Below, in pieces: positions 1 to 12,995 of a stretch of DNA of 64,000 nucleotides. The DNA comes from Echinometra lucunter (taxonomy: Eukaryota > Echinodermata > Echinoidea > Camarodonta > Echinometridae). The stretch covers positions 33,486,027-33,550,026 of the forward strand of contig CM057156.1 of the NCBI GenBank assembly GCA_029962745.1, given 5' to 3'. The notes beneath the pieces were generated by a model. The model had not been told where the DNA came from, ran no database searches, and was given only the letters and a program-made list of their open reading frames with translations. The translations under genes were made by a program, and so were the position numbers. Every line of letters begins with the position of its first letter. Position 1 is the first letter of the stretch.

Positions 1-1801
1 CTATATGTCCACTCTATGAGCCTAAACATGAGCAAAAAAAAATCCAAAGTATCTCTAGGGCTGACATCATTCATTTTTTAAGTAAGAAACTTTAAAATGT
101 GGATACATGTACTTTAAAACACTCAAAGGATACATTTCTTGACTAACTCTTTAAGTCAAGTATCAAAATCGGCAATTTCCTACGTCTTATTCCATTATTT
201 TGTAGTCCTAGATCACTAAGGATCCTCTTGTAACCAAAGGGAAAATGGATGTACAAAATCAGTTCAAAACTATGCATTTTTCTGATCCCAAAGCATCAGT
301 TATACTTCAAAGTCTCTCAAAATCCGTCTATAGAGGCTCTCTCTAAGATCCCTCATGTTTTATGTTTTATTTTGATAAAAGACGATCTGAATGGATGATA
401 TATGGTAATCCATAGAAATGTCACATGATCAGTGTAAAAGGAAAGTGATAATAATACAGACAAAATAAAGCTCTTTTATCAGGAAGAAATAGGGTCAAAT
501 ATTTTCTGTTCATCCTCTTATTGCAAAACACAGAATTGATGTGCATAGTATAACATATTGTGCATTATTCATCAGATCAAATAAAGTTTTTTTTTATATT
601 TTTTTAAAATAAAACATAAAAAACATTCTGTGCAAAAACAAAAACAAAATCACATCTGGTATGTCTTTACTATTAAAGAAGCTGAAAACTTACAAGCATA
701 ATATCGTCTGTTCGGAACCAGAAGTGCGTTAACTCATATCATTTTATACAGACTTAACGCCCTTCTGGCTCCGAACAGCGGATATGTAAATTAAGTTTGT
801 ATGTTTTGTAATATATACATTTTCACAAATTTTTGTTGGAATGACAGTAAGAATGGTGTACAATTCAAATCATTATCTATGAGAAGAAAAAACATGAAAG
901 CCTTTTCTTCACAATATTACTGTCTCTTCTTTTACGTTTATTCACATTATATTTCTACTATTTTCATAATTACTTTCACTTTGGAAATAGTAAACATTAC
1001 ATTTTCATACAGATATTACAAGCAAATGCTTTCATTGCAAATTTAATACAGTTTGCAACTAAGAATTTTGAAAATTGATAATGGACATCCCATTTTATGT
1101 GAAAAGCAAGACAAGAGCTTTAACCCCCCCCCCCCAAAAAAAAAGAAAAATAGTTCATAAATAGACACTGATAAAGCAAAATATTCATACTAGGAATGTC
1201 AAATTTCTTCTAGCAGTATAAAAAACAAACAAACATGAAAAAAAATCAAACAACACTATAAATTTGTAGCAGGAAGGTATTCTGATATATGGCTAGCACA
1301 TATATAAGTTTTTCTCTTTCTTCCTTTGCTTTAAATCTCGTGGGTTGTTTGAGATGAGAAAATTGGCTCCCTAGATTTAAAAAAAATCAATCTTTAAAAG
1401 CTAATATACACACTGTCAGGGGAAAAGGTCGGCATCGGCTGTCAGGGAGAACACTGATAATATCCTCAAGGCATCTGTCATTCCAAAATACTCTTATATT
1501 AATAACACTAAATCTCACCATTTGGGTGAGGAACATCTCAACTGGATTATCCCTATTGGTTCTAAACATCTCAATCAAATTGTTATATATTACTCTGATA
1601 ATGTGCAGAAAATCAAAAATGGGTTCACAGTCATACATTGTAAAGATTTATTACTCCTCAATAGAGTTTATTTAACTTTCATTTTGCATTCTCAATTATC
1701 ACTATCATGTATCATTATGACCTCTGATGCCATCAACCCAAACATGATTAATAAAAGACATCTTTGCATATATTTGTAAATACAAAATACAAAATACTCA
1801 C
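1..1801 (-). other. MCTP intron downstream of exon 1802-2024
   Basis: This is the intron that follows the 1802-2024 exon in transcript order; it begins with the donor GTGAGT just below 1802 and runs off the left edge. I see no further exon with C2-domain similarity in it. It is AT-rich with short homopolymers, a C-run near 1122-1134 and one palindromic hairpin at 702-784. The open frames here are short and low-complexity. Confidence 0.6.
702..784. repeat. ~83-bp palindromic hairpin (MITE-like), copy 1
   Basis: The arms pair over about 30 bases: the left arm contains CTGTTCGGAACCAGAAG and the right arm, reverse-complemented, CTGTTCGGAGCCAGAAGG, separated by an AT-rich loop. A close relative lies at 4622-4713 and more diverged ones at 12081-12138 and 20567-20643, so this is a small hairpin family rather than a chance palindrome. 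No coding potential. Confidence 0.7.
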
Positions 1802-2024
1802 TCGCTTGTCTTAAGGGTCATAAGATCAAACTTGGCATTGCCCATGGGGTCATCAGATGTGCCGATGTCGTAGTCAAACACATGTATATGGAGAGGTTTG
1901 GTGACATCTTCTATGGCCACAGAGAAGACTTCATTCCATCTTGGATTGAGATTGTGAACAATGGTCTTTGATTTATACACCTGTTTGCCATTGATCTTAA
2001 ACCTGATGTAGGGATCCGATGAAC
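1802..2024 (-). CDS. MCTP: MCTP exon: second part of the first C2 domain
   Basis: Internal coding exon of 223 nt with acceptor CTCACCTAG at its upstream edge and donor GA|GTGAGT at its end. It enters in phase 1, completing a Gly codon begun by the 2515-2908 exon, and leaves in phase 2. It encodes SSDPYIRFKINGKQ, then VYKSKTIVHNLNPRWNE, then HVFDYDIGTSDDPMG and FDLMTLKTS. These are the β-strands and the two Ca2+-binding loops of a C2 domain: loop 1 has the SDPY Asp, loop 3 has FDYD with a following Asp pair. The pattern (K-x-K-S-K-x-I-x-x-N-L-N-P-x-W) is that of the first C2 domain of MCTP1/MCTP2. In MCTPs the C2 domains bind Ca2+ and acidic phospholipids, and two C-terminal membrane segments anchor the protein in the ER; those parts lie beyond the left edge. 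Confidence 0.92.
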
Positions 2025-2514
2025 CTAGGTGAGAAAGGAATTCAAATGGTTGACTGAATACTGATGTAAATTCAGTTCAAATTATCATACTGAAATCTTA
2101 AAGGATTACAATATGACATGTACTATAACAGGAAAATATTTACATTACATCATCATGATCATAAAGTAATAAAATTCTTTTGTGTTTTTGCTTCCAACAG
2201 AATATCAGTCCCTATCTCTTTTAGTGCCACAGGGAGGTTTCAGTTGCTTCATGGTTTATATTGTATCATAAAACATTATGAGATGAGCAGTGAGTTTATA
2301 GACTGTGACACTAGACATCATGGAACAATTAAAATGAAGAGGAGTAAGGAACAGGACTCAGGAACAGGACTCAGAGATTAACAGAATCCTCATTAAAATC
2401 TAGGAGATGAACATGTAATGTATTTTATTGAACTTCACTGATATGAATCAATATTCTGTTCATTTTTTTTTTAACTTAACACGTTTGTTCACGTTTTTGG
2501 CGGGTGTGTCTTAC

Positions 2515-2908
2515 CACTCCAGTCTCTAACGGCGAGATCCCTGCCTTCCTTTAGATGGACCTCTAACCGGTAGAAATGACCCGGCTGAGGTACCCCGTTG
2601 ATCCTAGCTGCCACCCTCTCATCCATCTTCTCCAAACTCATCCCCTGCGTCGAGAACTCCCTATCCATCCCCGTCATCAAGGCATCATCTCCCGATCCTC
2701 TCTGGTAGGCATCCCCAGCACCCAGAGACGACTCCCGGCTTCGCCTACCATGGTAGTCATCTTCACTGCCTCCGGAGGTGTGTTGCTGGTTGTTGTTTTG
2801 GTTGCTGAGGGGAAGGGATGTTGTCCCATGGGGGCTACTGGATTCAGGAGCAGAGGAGGACTGGTCCACATGCTTCTTTTCCATAAGGCGTTTTCGTACT
2901 GCTGCTGG
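2515..2908 (-). CDS. MCTP: MCTP exon: linker and start of the first C2 domain
   Basis: Internal coding exon of 394 nt. The acceptor is TTCTCATTACAG and the donor AGTG|GTAAGA. It enters in phase 0 (PAAVRKRLMEKK...) and leaves in phase 1 after ...AVRDWS plus one G. The first ~105 codons are a polar Ser/Gly/Asn/Gln-rich linker (NQNNNQQ, GGSEDDYHGRRSRESS) that looks disordered. The end is the first β-strands of C2A: PGHFYRLEVHLKEGRDLAVR followed by D-W-S. Joined to the next exon it reads RDWSGSSDPYIRF, the classic first Ca2+ loop of MCTP C2A. The intron to the next exon (2025-2514) is only 490 bp. A + strand frame over the same bases is a shadow of this exon. Confidence 0.92.
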
Positions 2909-4621
2909 CTGTAATGAGAAGATGATTGTTTAATATAAATAAACTTTCAACATTGGTTCTAATTTTGATCATAATGTCAAATGCTTCAGTGTTTCCGTTT
3001 CTTCCTCTTTATTTTTTCTCTCCTCATATGGACATCTCATTTTGACATTATTTCTCAGATTTTCAACTTATCCTTTATTTCTCATATCTCTGAATTTTTC
3101 TTTCTCTCTATTCTCCCTTTCCTTATCTCCCTCCATTTTCTCTATTTAATAATCTCCCCTCTCTCCTTAATAGTTATTCATCTCTCCAATCACCCTTCTT
3201 ACTTTCTCTGCTATCCTTCACCCCTTACTATCCCCTTTCCTCTACACTCTCTGCCCCCTCTCTCTCTTTCTTTCCATGTTGATCATTCTATCTCTTTCTA
3301 TTTTGTTCAATCTATCTATCTCTTTCTTTCCATTTTGATCAATCGATCAGAGGATTAAAATCATAGTGATCAGCCAACTGCTATCATTGATATCAGGATT
3401 ACACAGAGAGCTGCCATAGAAATATGCACCTGAACATGGACAAGACCTTGTGGTTAACAGAACTCACCAATAATTCGCAATTGCCAAAGAATTCAGAAAA
3501 TGTGTCTTCATCATCAGCTGTAAACACACACATTTTCCTTTTCCTGAGCTGCAAGCAGGTCTTTCCAATTCAGTTTACCATTTAAGCAAATGTTACGTAG
3601 GATTTACATGACTTGATGGTTAACAGAATCAACATCCTTCATGTGAGGTTACACTTGCTTGAAAACTATAGTTTTCACTCATGAATGAATTTCAGTCCAA
3701 ATGAAGTACAAACAGAGTGCAAACCAGCTCAACAGTACCTCCACACAATCCATTTAGTCATCACAAAGTATGTATTTTGATCCAATGCCATTAGACGAAT
3801 CTTCCAACAGAAGCCTCATACTTCACAGAAGACAATAGTCAGCAAATCAATTTACAATTTCACCGCTATTGATCAAGAATGTATCCTCGATCTACAGATA
3901 AAACAATAGAGAGTTGAATCTAAACAGGTATTGTACGCTACATATAGCTGATGTATCAAATGACTGCACAACTGCGACATCACAGATAAAATCAACCAGT
4001 CATAACTGAATGGTGTATTAGATGAAATCAATCCCTAATTATGTGTGAATTCTGTAGGAGGTAGTGCATATAAATAACTTTATTGGATGGTCGATACCAA
4101 GACCCGATACAGCACAATACATGCATGTATCTTTGCCTGCCTGCATACACGTGCAGAAACCTAAAACCTCAGGCCATGAAAACCCGGACTCCCTACACAG
4201 ATGCAACATACGGCATGTAAGTATGCATGCACTGTGAAAGTAACTGCTCTAGCTCTGGAAATGCTTGTAAACAATAAGTGCAATAAAATCAACGGCTTGA
4301 GGACACAATGCCACCTTGTGCTAATATCAAGGAGACAGAAATATGCTGGTAATCATTAACAGTAACTTAATTGTACTCTCACTCTCTTCCACAATTATAA
4401 AACTTGCAAACTTGCACCAATAATAAAGGAAATAATTTCCAATGAAATTGATATGATCAATAAATGTTGAATTATCATCCTATTGACCTGCACAGCCATA
4501 AAAACTATACAATTATTGAAATACAAATTTTATTAAATGAAATTGATAGGATCAATAAATATTGAACTATCATTCTATTGAGTGGAGAGCCATAAAAACT
4601 CTAGAATTAATAAAGTACAAA

Positions 4622-4713
4622 AGATAACAAACTGTCTGCTTGGAGCCAGAAGGGCATTAAGTCTGTATAAAATGATACGGGTTAATGCCCTTCTGGCTCT
4701 GAACAGATGATAT
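4622..4713. repeat. Palindromic hairpin, copy 2
   Basis: Arms GGAGCCAGAAGGGCATTAA and its inverse, with an inner GTCTGTATAAAATGATA-type loop. Same family as 702-784, down to the loop sequence in inverted form, which shows that both derive from one mobile hairpin rather than from independent palindromes. Confidence 0.7.
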
Positions 4714-5335
4714 GAAAGTGATATGATCAATAAATTTCAATTTGCATCGTATTTCAATAGGTGTAATAGGTGTAATAGGAAGAATTATTTCCAGAGCATC
4801 AGCTGGAATTTGATAGAGGGTGATTGTGTGCAATGCGTCTCATAGATACTGGACTTTTATCAGTATATTTCATCCAAAAGTGAGAAAACTTTTGATAAGA
4901 TGGCTGACTAATGGTAGGGATGCCATAATAATTATATATTATATCCATCATGATAAGAATCTCTGAAAGTGATTGGTCCAGTGCGCATCATGTGATCAAA
5001 TACAATTCCAACCAGCTTCATGCAAATGAGCAAATTTGCCATGGAGGGTGACATCTGACATCACGAGCTGTTAATAGTACTACTATTCACAGATACTACA
5101 TATGGCGTATGACATCACACACAAAAAGTGCACACTAGATTGTGACATTAATTTACGCGTGTCTATTGTTTTAGGCGCCAAAGCCTGATGATGATGTCAT
5201 CATTTTGTTAAATTTAGATCGCACGCAATGCAAACACTGCAATAGCGCTAGAGTTATAGATCTAGAATCTAGATGAAGAATCTCTGATTTTATTTCAAAA
5301 GTACCGAAATTCTACTCTTTAACTAAAGATGACGG

Positions 5336-5502
5336 ATATTAACCAAATATATATGGCCGTGAGAGGGTCTGGTTAAACTATGGTGCCCTCAGTAAAGCTA
5401 ATGCGACTATTTTCCTTCAGGAATATAGTCGCATTCGCGTTACTTTGGGTACTATCATTTCCAAACAGACCCTCTTATGGCCGTATATATTTGTATAATA
5501 TT
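5336..5502. mobile_element. ~165-bp fully palindromic MITE
   Basis: Near-complete inverted repeat centred near 5418. The outer arms contain CAAATATATATGGCCG on the left and CGGCCGTATATATTTG-type sequence on the right. The next block is GAGAGGGTCTG against CAGACCCTCTT, and the inner block is AATGCGACTAT against ATAGTCGCATT. The stem covers almost the whole element with a ~10-base loop. No ORF. AT-rich tips make the exact ends and target duplication uncertain. Confidence 0.75.
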
Positions 5503-7150
5503 GACTGGCATTGAATGATATACCAACCTATAATTGATTAATTTGACGCACACAATATTTGTACTTTGGAAACTTTTCACATCTGCTTGGATAAAACTTT
5601 GAACTTTGAATTGTAATGTTGTGAAGGATGTCAGAGTGATTACACAATAGAAAACTGACCCTTTGATGTCAACATAAGATGAGGACAGGTGAATGAGTCA
5701 AGGATGTATGTTCTATGTATGAGGGATAGGATTGCAATAGAGTAGATAGAAGAGGCTTGTATTACTCGAGAGGCTACAACAGCCAGCACTTTTCATTGTA
5801 CTCTTGCCTCCTTTCTCTTCTGCCCTCTCTCTCTCTTTCTTTCTTTCTCTCCCTTTCACTCTCTTTCTCCCACTCTCACTATCCCTCTTTCTCTTTCAAT
5901 CTCTATATCCTTGTTTAACTATCCATCTTCATCCCTTGGCTTCGTCTATCCCTTGTCACACTATAGTCTATCGCTTTTTATCTGTCTCTTCCTGCCTCTG
6001 CTTATCATTTTTTTCCTGGTAACTCCAACCCTCTCTCTTTCTTCTATTCTATATTTTCTATGATTCAGGTCTTTCTTCCTTCCATTTGTTTGAAATAAAC
6101 TAATTTCATCTTTAATTTCTTGATTCATTCCACTGTCTTAGAACTTCTGTGAAACCTCTGAATTCATTTCACTATATGTTCATATCTTCTATAGACAACA
6201 CTTCCCAAAGATTTCCGAGGCTTTCTGTTTTCAAAAACTGTATGATGATTTATTTAACCAATACTTCTGAGGAAACAAGTATTGTAAATGAATAGGTGAC
6301 CTACAGCTTTGAGTCCTATCCAAGAGACTTGATAATTGAAATTAAGGTCCTATACCTCAGCTACAATTACAAGGTAGACACAAGACCAACAACAGACCAA
6401 TAAAAAATTACACTGTTCCTCATGGGCTAAGATTCGTCACTTATTGGTTAGTTGGTTCGTTCGTTGTCTTTCTGGCTTTACAAGTAGGGTATTATTAACT
6501 GTAACGGGCATTGGTTATATACTCAGTTTTGTGTACCTCCTCGTTGTGAGATCATTACCCCAACATGCACTTTAAAATTGGTCTCTCCATTTCAGAAGGG
6601 TTCCAAACTTGATTAGCTTCCCTTTAAAAACAGTTCCCAAGCTGTTCAATACATGAAACGTTTACATGATCGGCTGTGTAAACTTTATGCGCATACATCG
6701 TCCATTTACATAGCACTGCAGCCAGTGTGCTCAATACATAGCAGTGTGTGGACATAACCAATGTAATGTCTGCATAGTCCGGCTGTCTTCAAATTCTGTC
6801 GATGGTGACTATGCCATTTCTAATATTGAAGCTACACTTTGAAGAATTCTGAGAAAACATTCTACTAAAGTATTTCTTCAGGTTTGGAAGTACTACCAAG
6901 AAAAGTCATCATTTTTCAAAAGCATGTAATGTAAAAAAAAAAGAAGAAAAAAAAAGGAACCAAAGTTAAACAAATGATACAATTATACAGAAATATAATA
7001 ACCTTTTGTCCATTAGCAGTCAAATGAAATAAATCATCAATCAGCTTGTAAAAGCATAGAGCCTAAAAATGTTGTGTGAAAATACTATCTTCAGAAGATA
7101 TGAATATAGGAAAATGAGTGCATATATTTCACATGATACTGTAATTAAAA

Positions 7151-8231
7151 GGTTCAGTGTAAAAATGTCAGAGGTAAAAATTTCAGTGGTAAAAATGTCA
7201 GATGACAAAATATCAGCTCTCGAAATGCCGAAGTGAACATTTTACAGGTATGCCCCCTATGTATATTGAATTAGAAAAGCTTTGGCCACTTCACATGCCC
7301 TGTGAAACATAATTGTGACAATTATTGAATATTGAAAATTGCGCCTTCTGCGTAAGAACTGCAATGTGGGATGATGTTTATTTTTTTTTTTGTGAGATTA
7401 ATGGGAAATAAGTTACTATGATTTAAGATATTAGTGGAATTACAGAATGGAAAAAGAAAGATATTCACGTTTGATGTTTTGCATATGCTAATACAATTAA
7501 CTAATTAAGTAATTCTTTTGTAAAGTTGTAAATTCTGCAGCGTATCCGATGAGACACTATAAAAAGGTCAAGAAATAGATCGAATTAGTTCCATTTCACT
7601 TATTTCCTATTCTACGTATTAGGACAATAATATTTAGGGCATTTGTTCACGCACATATACCACGCTTGATTGGTGTTGGACGAGGGCGGGGGGGGGGGGG
7701 GGGGGTTTATACGAAGAGGAATGTGTATACTAGTATTAAAATAATGCAATCCTGTGGAATGTATGTGATCAGCTACTTATGTGACAAGCCAAAGTTTTTC
7801 CCACCATCATTTTTATATAGTTCATCTACATACAATTTTTACTGTACATGTGTGCTTCCCCTTCTCCCACTCATACATTAGTTTTTTTCTACATTATGTA
7901 GAAACATCGTCTAATATTAACGACAGAAGTAAATAGGCAGATATCTCGCGCTCCCCTTCATTTCTGTAATTCAATACCCATACCTGTAACCTGTTTACTT
8001 CAACATTTTCACATCTGACACACCTCCGACATCTCTACCTCTGACATTTTTACCTCTGTCATATTCAAATCTATGATTTTACCTCTGGCATTTTCACCTC
8101 CGGAATTTTACTCCTGGCATTTCTACCTCTGATATTTTTATCCCTGACATTTTTTTCCTCTGACATTTTCATCTCTGACATTGACATATTTTCCTCTGAC
8201 ATTTTTACCTCTGACATTTTTACCTGGCACC
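7151..8231. mobile_element. Foldback transposon with 15-bp repeat arms and 8-bp TSD
   Basis: A 1,081-bp element flanked by a perfect 8-bp direct repeat AATTAAAA (7143-7150 and 8232-8239). The left end is GGTTCAGTGTAAAAATGTCA; the right end, reverse-complemented, is GGTGCCAGGTAAAAATGTCA. The arms are degenerate tandem copies of a ~15-bp unit (GTAAAAATGTCAGAG): about four units on the left (to ~7240) and about 16 in inverse orientation on the right (7990-8225). The apparent minus-strand repetitive peptide (MSEVKMSEE...) is only this minisatellite translated. The core has a ~20-base G run and no transposase. Structure and duplication size fit Foldback-type elements; the superfamily is not determined. 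Confidence 0.85.
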
Positions 8232-11200
8232 AATTAAAATGAGCAAGTTGCCTAATCACATAAACTGATAAGAATCAAATATTCTATGTACATGTAAAAA
8301 TCCTATAAACACCCTTACAACACTCACAACTTCAGCCACTAAACTAACATGAAATAACCATCAACTTAAGGCAACGTTATTACATCCTTCTCTATTGTGG
8401 TTCACACTTGCCTACTTTCAATCTTTAAGAAATCACTTTCAGTATTACTACAAAATTCCTACTAAGCAAGATGATAATTAGTTGTCAAAGCCAACACACA
8501 GCTTTATATGAAATATAAGATTGTAGTTGTATTTCTAAATATTTCATGCAGTGCATGTCAAAATGCCCTTTTCTTTGTACACAGCTCTTTTTTATTTTCT
8601 ACAGTAAAGGTGCAATATCCTCAGGGCAATCTTTGTAATTATTTTGTGTTTCAAATCTTTCTAATAGCTTCCCAAAGCTTAAAGGCAAAACAACCTTTCA
8701 TTTTCTCTAGATGCTTGCTTTCTTCCTTTTATTTATTTTTTTTGTATTTCTTCTTTTCATTTTCTTTATATGCTTGCTTTCTTTCTTTTATTTTTCTTTA
8801 TTTCTTTTTTCTTCACTCTTGAATGAATATGTAGGAAGTATTAATCATAATTATAAGCTGACCTAGAATCGCTAGAGGGAAGAACTTATCACTGATACAT
8901 CGCCACCTCACAAAAGAAAGAAGTAGGTCAGCTGTGTGGCTTCACTACTGACATTTATATTGAGCATAAGACCAGTTTGTAAATTACTAAACATCTATCA
9001 AAACCCTCAAAACATCTTTCTTTGGGAGGGGGAAGGGGGGGGGGGGAGGCTGTTTTCATGCACACCCTCCAGAATATAGCAAAAGCTAAAGTGGTTTGGC
9101 TCCAAGTCCAAACTTATGATAATGTGGTCATAGCCAGGAAGGCATTCACACCTACAACTAAAAATATTACTTGGGAGGGGGTGCAGACATTATTACATGA
9201 GGTCTGAGAGCAATAGGGGAGGGGGGGTGTTCAACTCCCAGGATAGGAGATTTGTGCATTTTCTACTTGTACATTAACTCTTAGTTGCATTTTAGGAACA
9301 TCACTGAAGACCAGAAATGTTTCACTGATAAGTGCACCAGTTCTCCTCCTCTTCCCCCTCCTCCCCCTTTTTTTTTGTGAAGTGGAACTCTAATTGCTAG
9401 CAGGGATGAGCATACACACCCAGTTTCAGGCCTGATATTAACTTTCTGCAAAAGTGCATAAGTTAAATTCCTACCGGCTTTCTAAAGATATTCTGACCTT
9501 AAGATTGACCTCATCTCAAATTCTTCCACTGTCAAGAACTAGGAGGGCAGTGACCCAGTGTTAAATGACATGAATGTCTTTCTGACATTGAGTGAATGTC
9601 CTCATAGCAGAAAGTATACAGCAATACCAATATCTGAATTCAGAAGTGCCGTTAATTACATTCATTTTTCCCTTACATGTCAATGAACTAAAAGTGCTCT
9701 CATCGGATATGCAATTACACTGATTAGTATCTCTCAACCCATTTAGTCTGTAATATGACAATTCACAAGCACTTCTAAATGCATTAAGATGACAGGTATA
9801 TTTACAGTGTATGAAAAACTATCACTATTTTCTCCATCTTTATGCAACTATGTATGCTTGTGGCCAGACACAGAAACTAAGGTTGAAAGACAACCTTCCA
9901 GAGAGGTAAGATTCTAAAAAATGGTCATATGTACATGTAAATGTACTGAAAAATCTATATAATTCAGTAAATAGACTACCTTTTCCCCCCTGAATCTACC
10001 AAACACATTTCAGTCTTGTTCAGTGTAAAAAACAACAAATCTAAACTTTATCCTTTTGTTACATAATCCATTTTTACAAACCTGTAAAAGTTGGACGAAA
10101 ATTCAATTGGTTATTGCCTATGAATGTCTAGACAGATACATGGTACCCTAAAAATGCCAGGAGTCATCATCATTGCACATTTCCCTGAAAAACACATTCT
10201 CAGCTTTCCATATAATTGAACCAATGGTGTTTTAATGGAAATGAAATAAGATGGATACCCTCAGCAGATCAAATCATTTCCTCTGGTGAATGTCCACAAT
10301 ATCATATTGCCCTTGGCTTTTCTCAATGCTTCAATTTTGAAAGGCTTCTCCTATGATTCAATAAAGCTTGAATTCCATGATATCTCTATCACATGCCTTT
10401 CTTCCCTAATGTTGTATTTCAACAAATACAAGACTGATAAATTCCTTTTTGTAGAAGTAGCATCATTTCAACCGCTGTAAAGACTGCCATTTGGACCTCA
10501 GATACTCCATAGAGACCCCTTGGATACTGTGAAATCCAATACTACAGAAGAATACATGCAGCAATCCTTCACCTATCAGGGTAGAACCATTCAGCTAGGA
10601 AATTTAATGACCATCATTTGTGTGATTCATTCAGTAGCTTCTAAATGAGACCAATTACTGGATCTTTATGCTGATTACATGTACGTGTCAACAGAGAGGT
10701 TTTCTGCAGTGACTGACATAAATCACAAATGACTAAAATAAACATTTGAAGCACCCAGGGGCATATCACTCCCATAAGTTGTTATGATAACACATTTAAT
10801 GCAGAATGGTGAATCTGAGGCAATTCTCAACCCCCAAAACAAACAGAAAAACAAACAGAAACAGTGCATGGTTTACAAATATTATTAGGTTCCTGCCTGT
10901 ATCAAAGTCTTCAATTATGCAATAATTACTCACATCAGAGAAGGGGGGGAGTTGGACATTTCAAGACACTAATGACAAGTTCCTCCCCCCCCCCCCCCAA
11001 AAAAAAAAAAAGAGTCAGTAAGTGGCCATCTCATCCCTGGATATGTCACTGTAACTGAAACTAGACTAAACCAGATAAAGGATTTGATGCAATCAAACAC
11101 ATGGTGAAAATAATGAGGCAATACAAGGTTTTTCACAGATTTCACACATCTCACCCACAAATGAGATCCGTTGTGAATTGGTTTTTATTTTGTATTATAC

Positions 11201-12080
11201 CCTAAGGGAGTATTGAATGGCATTATCCTGACCATCACACATACATCTTGGCCTATGTGTGAAAATAATGGAATGCCTGGCTTGAGGCAATGACCACTAA
11301 ACTGAAATCTATCCTGACCACAGAAAAAGAAGAATTGGATGGGGAGTTTAAAATATTTACTGATTAAACTTATGCAATATTCATGGCAAATTCATTATTC
11401 ATTCAACCACAAGTACATGTACTCTTACTGTTTTATTATTCAATATTCCTAAACGACTTCAGTACTCTTGCAGTTTGTATAAATCCTTTAAAATTGTTGT
11501 GAAGAACGTACTGGAATTTTCAAGCAAACGGCCTTTTCCCATTAACAGTCAAAGACAATACTATGTTTTGAAATGTATATTTAGCTATTAAATACATGTC
11601 TTAACCCAGTGAACACTATGCCTAAGATAACTTGGGCTGGGGTCTATCAAAATCAAATTGTGCTTAACTGGTTTTTCTTTTAAAAAAGAGTGCAAAATTT
11701 TGCGTTATTTTTTCTTTTTTGGAATTAGAATTTGTTTTCTTTGTAAAATAAATCTTTTAGGGCAGATCAAAAACAGTTATAAAGTTGATATGATAATCAA
11801 CAGCAGTAAGAAAAATTTTCTTCTTTCCTTTTGTCTTATACCATGACTATCTGTAACCGCTGCACCTACCTTAATTCATGATTTACATGCATAGACATCT
11901 ATTTCAAGTAATAATGGAGGGGAATGAAGGAGAATCAGTCCTCAAAATGGCTTCTAAGCCATCACTTGAGATTGCCTATAGGAGAATCTATCTGAAGCAG
12001 GGAATCTCTGCTATGTATTTATCAAGACAAACTCTGAAGGCTTAAAGATGACAGGTTATCTCATGCTTGCTATATCACAA

Positions 12081-12138
12081 GAGAGCAGATGGCATTAACT
12101 CACTCCAACTGGAGTGAGGTGACGCCCTTACGACTCTC
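12081..12138. repeat. Short hairpin, diverged member of the 702-784 family
   Basis: Arms begin GAGAG and end CTCTC; the inner stem is TCACTCCAACTGGAGTGA. The outer arm contains GTAAGGGCGTCAC (reverse complement), resembling the CAGAAGGGCGTTAA arm of the 702-784 hairpin. Membership of the family is tentative. Confidence 0.4.
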
Positions 12139-12599
12139 AAAAGATGATACATGTATCTAACTAATGTCAAATTTAATGAGGAAATTTCATGAAACTATAG
12201 TTGAATACATGATGAAAGGAAACAATATTTTGGCAAAATGTGACTTTCAAAATATGATATAACTAATCTCAAATTTCTTGAGGAAATTCCGTGCATCTAT
12301 AGTTCTATACACATTTAGATATATAATGTAAGGAAATAATAGCTTTGCCAACTCTTGTGAAATATACATGTATCTTGTGAAAGGACATATGACCTGAATT
12401 TGTTCTACAATGTCTAAGCATGGTACTCAATAAAACACTGGGTTGTTTTATGAAAGTGAAATGCAACAGTATATGTTTGACAGGAGAATGATTACATTTA
12501 ATGTATTGTTCTAGAAACAGGAAAGACAAAACTGAAACAAAGAAGGCAAAAAAAAAAAAGGCTAGTCATAATGCATCTCACAATGTTAATGTGCAATCA

Positions 12600-12995
12600 T
12601 TCTTGGAGGAAAATTTTAACATCTTATATGATCTTAACACCTTATATGATCTTTGACCTACATACATGACCTTTAACCCCATATAACAGTGAGGTCCCTG
12701 TAAACCATCTACCATCCAAGTTTGGTTACAAACAGGCTAATGGTTCAAAAGTTACTAACCCTAGCAGAAACTTTCAGGTAAATTCTAACATTTGACCTTT
12801 GACCTACATACGTGTACATGATCTTTGACCCCCAAATAACAATGAGGTTCCAAATATTGAGCATCCCTATCCAAGTTTGGTTAAAAAAGGGCAAATGGTT
12901 GCTAAGTTATTCAAATTGCATAAGTGTCACAGACATACAGAGGCATGATGGACAGATGCCGCTAACGATCCTTCAGTCTCGCTCCACCTCTGTGG
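12600..12995 (+). repeat. TGACCTTTGACCT-bearing dispersed repeat, copy 1
   Basis: Two ~170-bp modules in tandem, each with a GACCTACATA...GATCTTTGACCC head, then GAGGTCCCTGTAA..., then CCAAGTTTGGTTA and GGTTCAAAAGTTA-type tails. The same module order is seen at 39195-39645, and related TGACC-rich modules at 59332-59870 and 62162-62390. The nature of the parent element is unknown. It ends in a GATGGACAGATGCCGC-type segment shared with 39601-39640. Confidence 0.65.

Noticed and set aside
2576..2914. 112-codon plus-strand frame over 2576-2914
   Set aside because: Shadow of the conserved minus-strand MCTP exon, which has splice sites and homology.
7990..8240. CRISPR-like array of short repeats
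   Set aside because: Units are degenerate, directly adjacent and without unique spacers, in a eukaryotic foldback element.
8071..8259. Repetitive MSEVKMSEE-type peptide frame (minus)
   Set aside because: It is the 15-bp minisatellite arm of the foldback element read in frame; unit divergence and lack of an upstream gene argue against coding.
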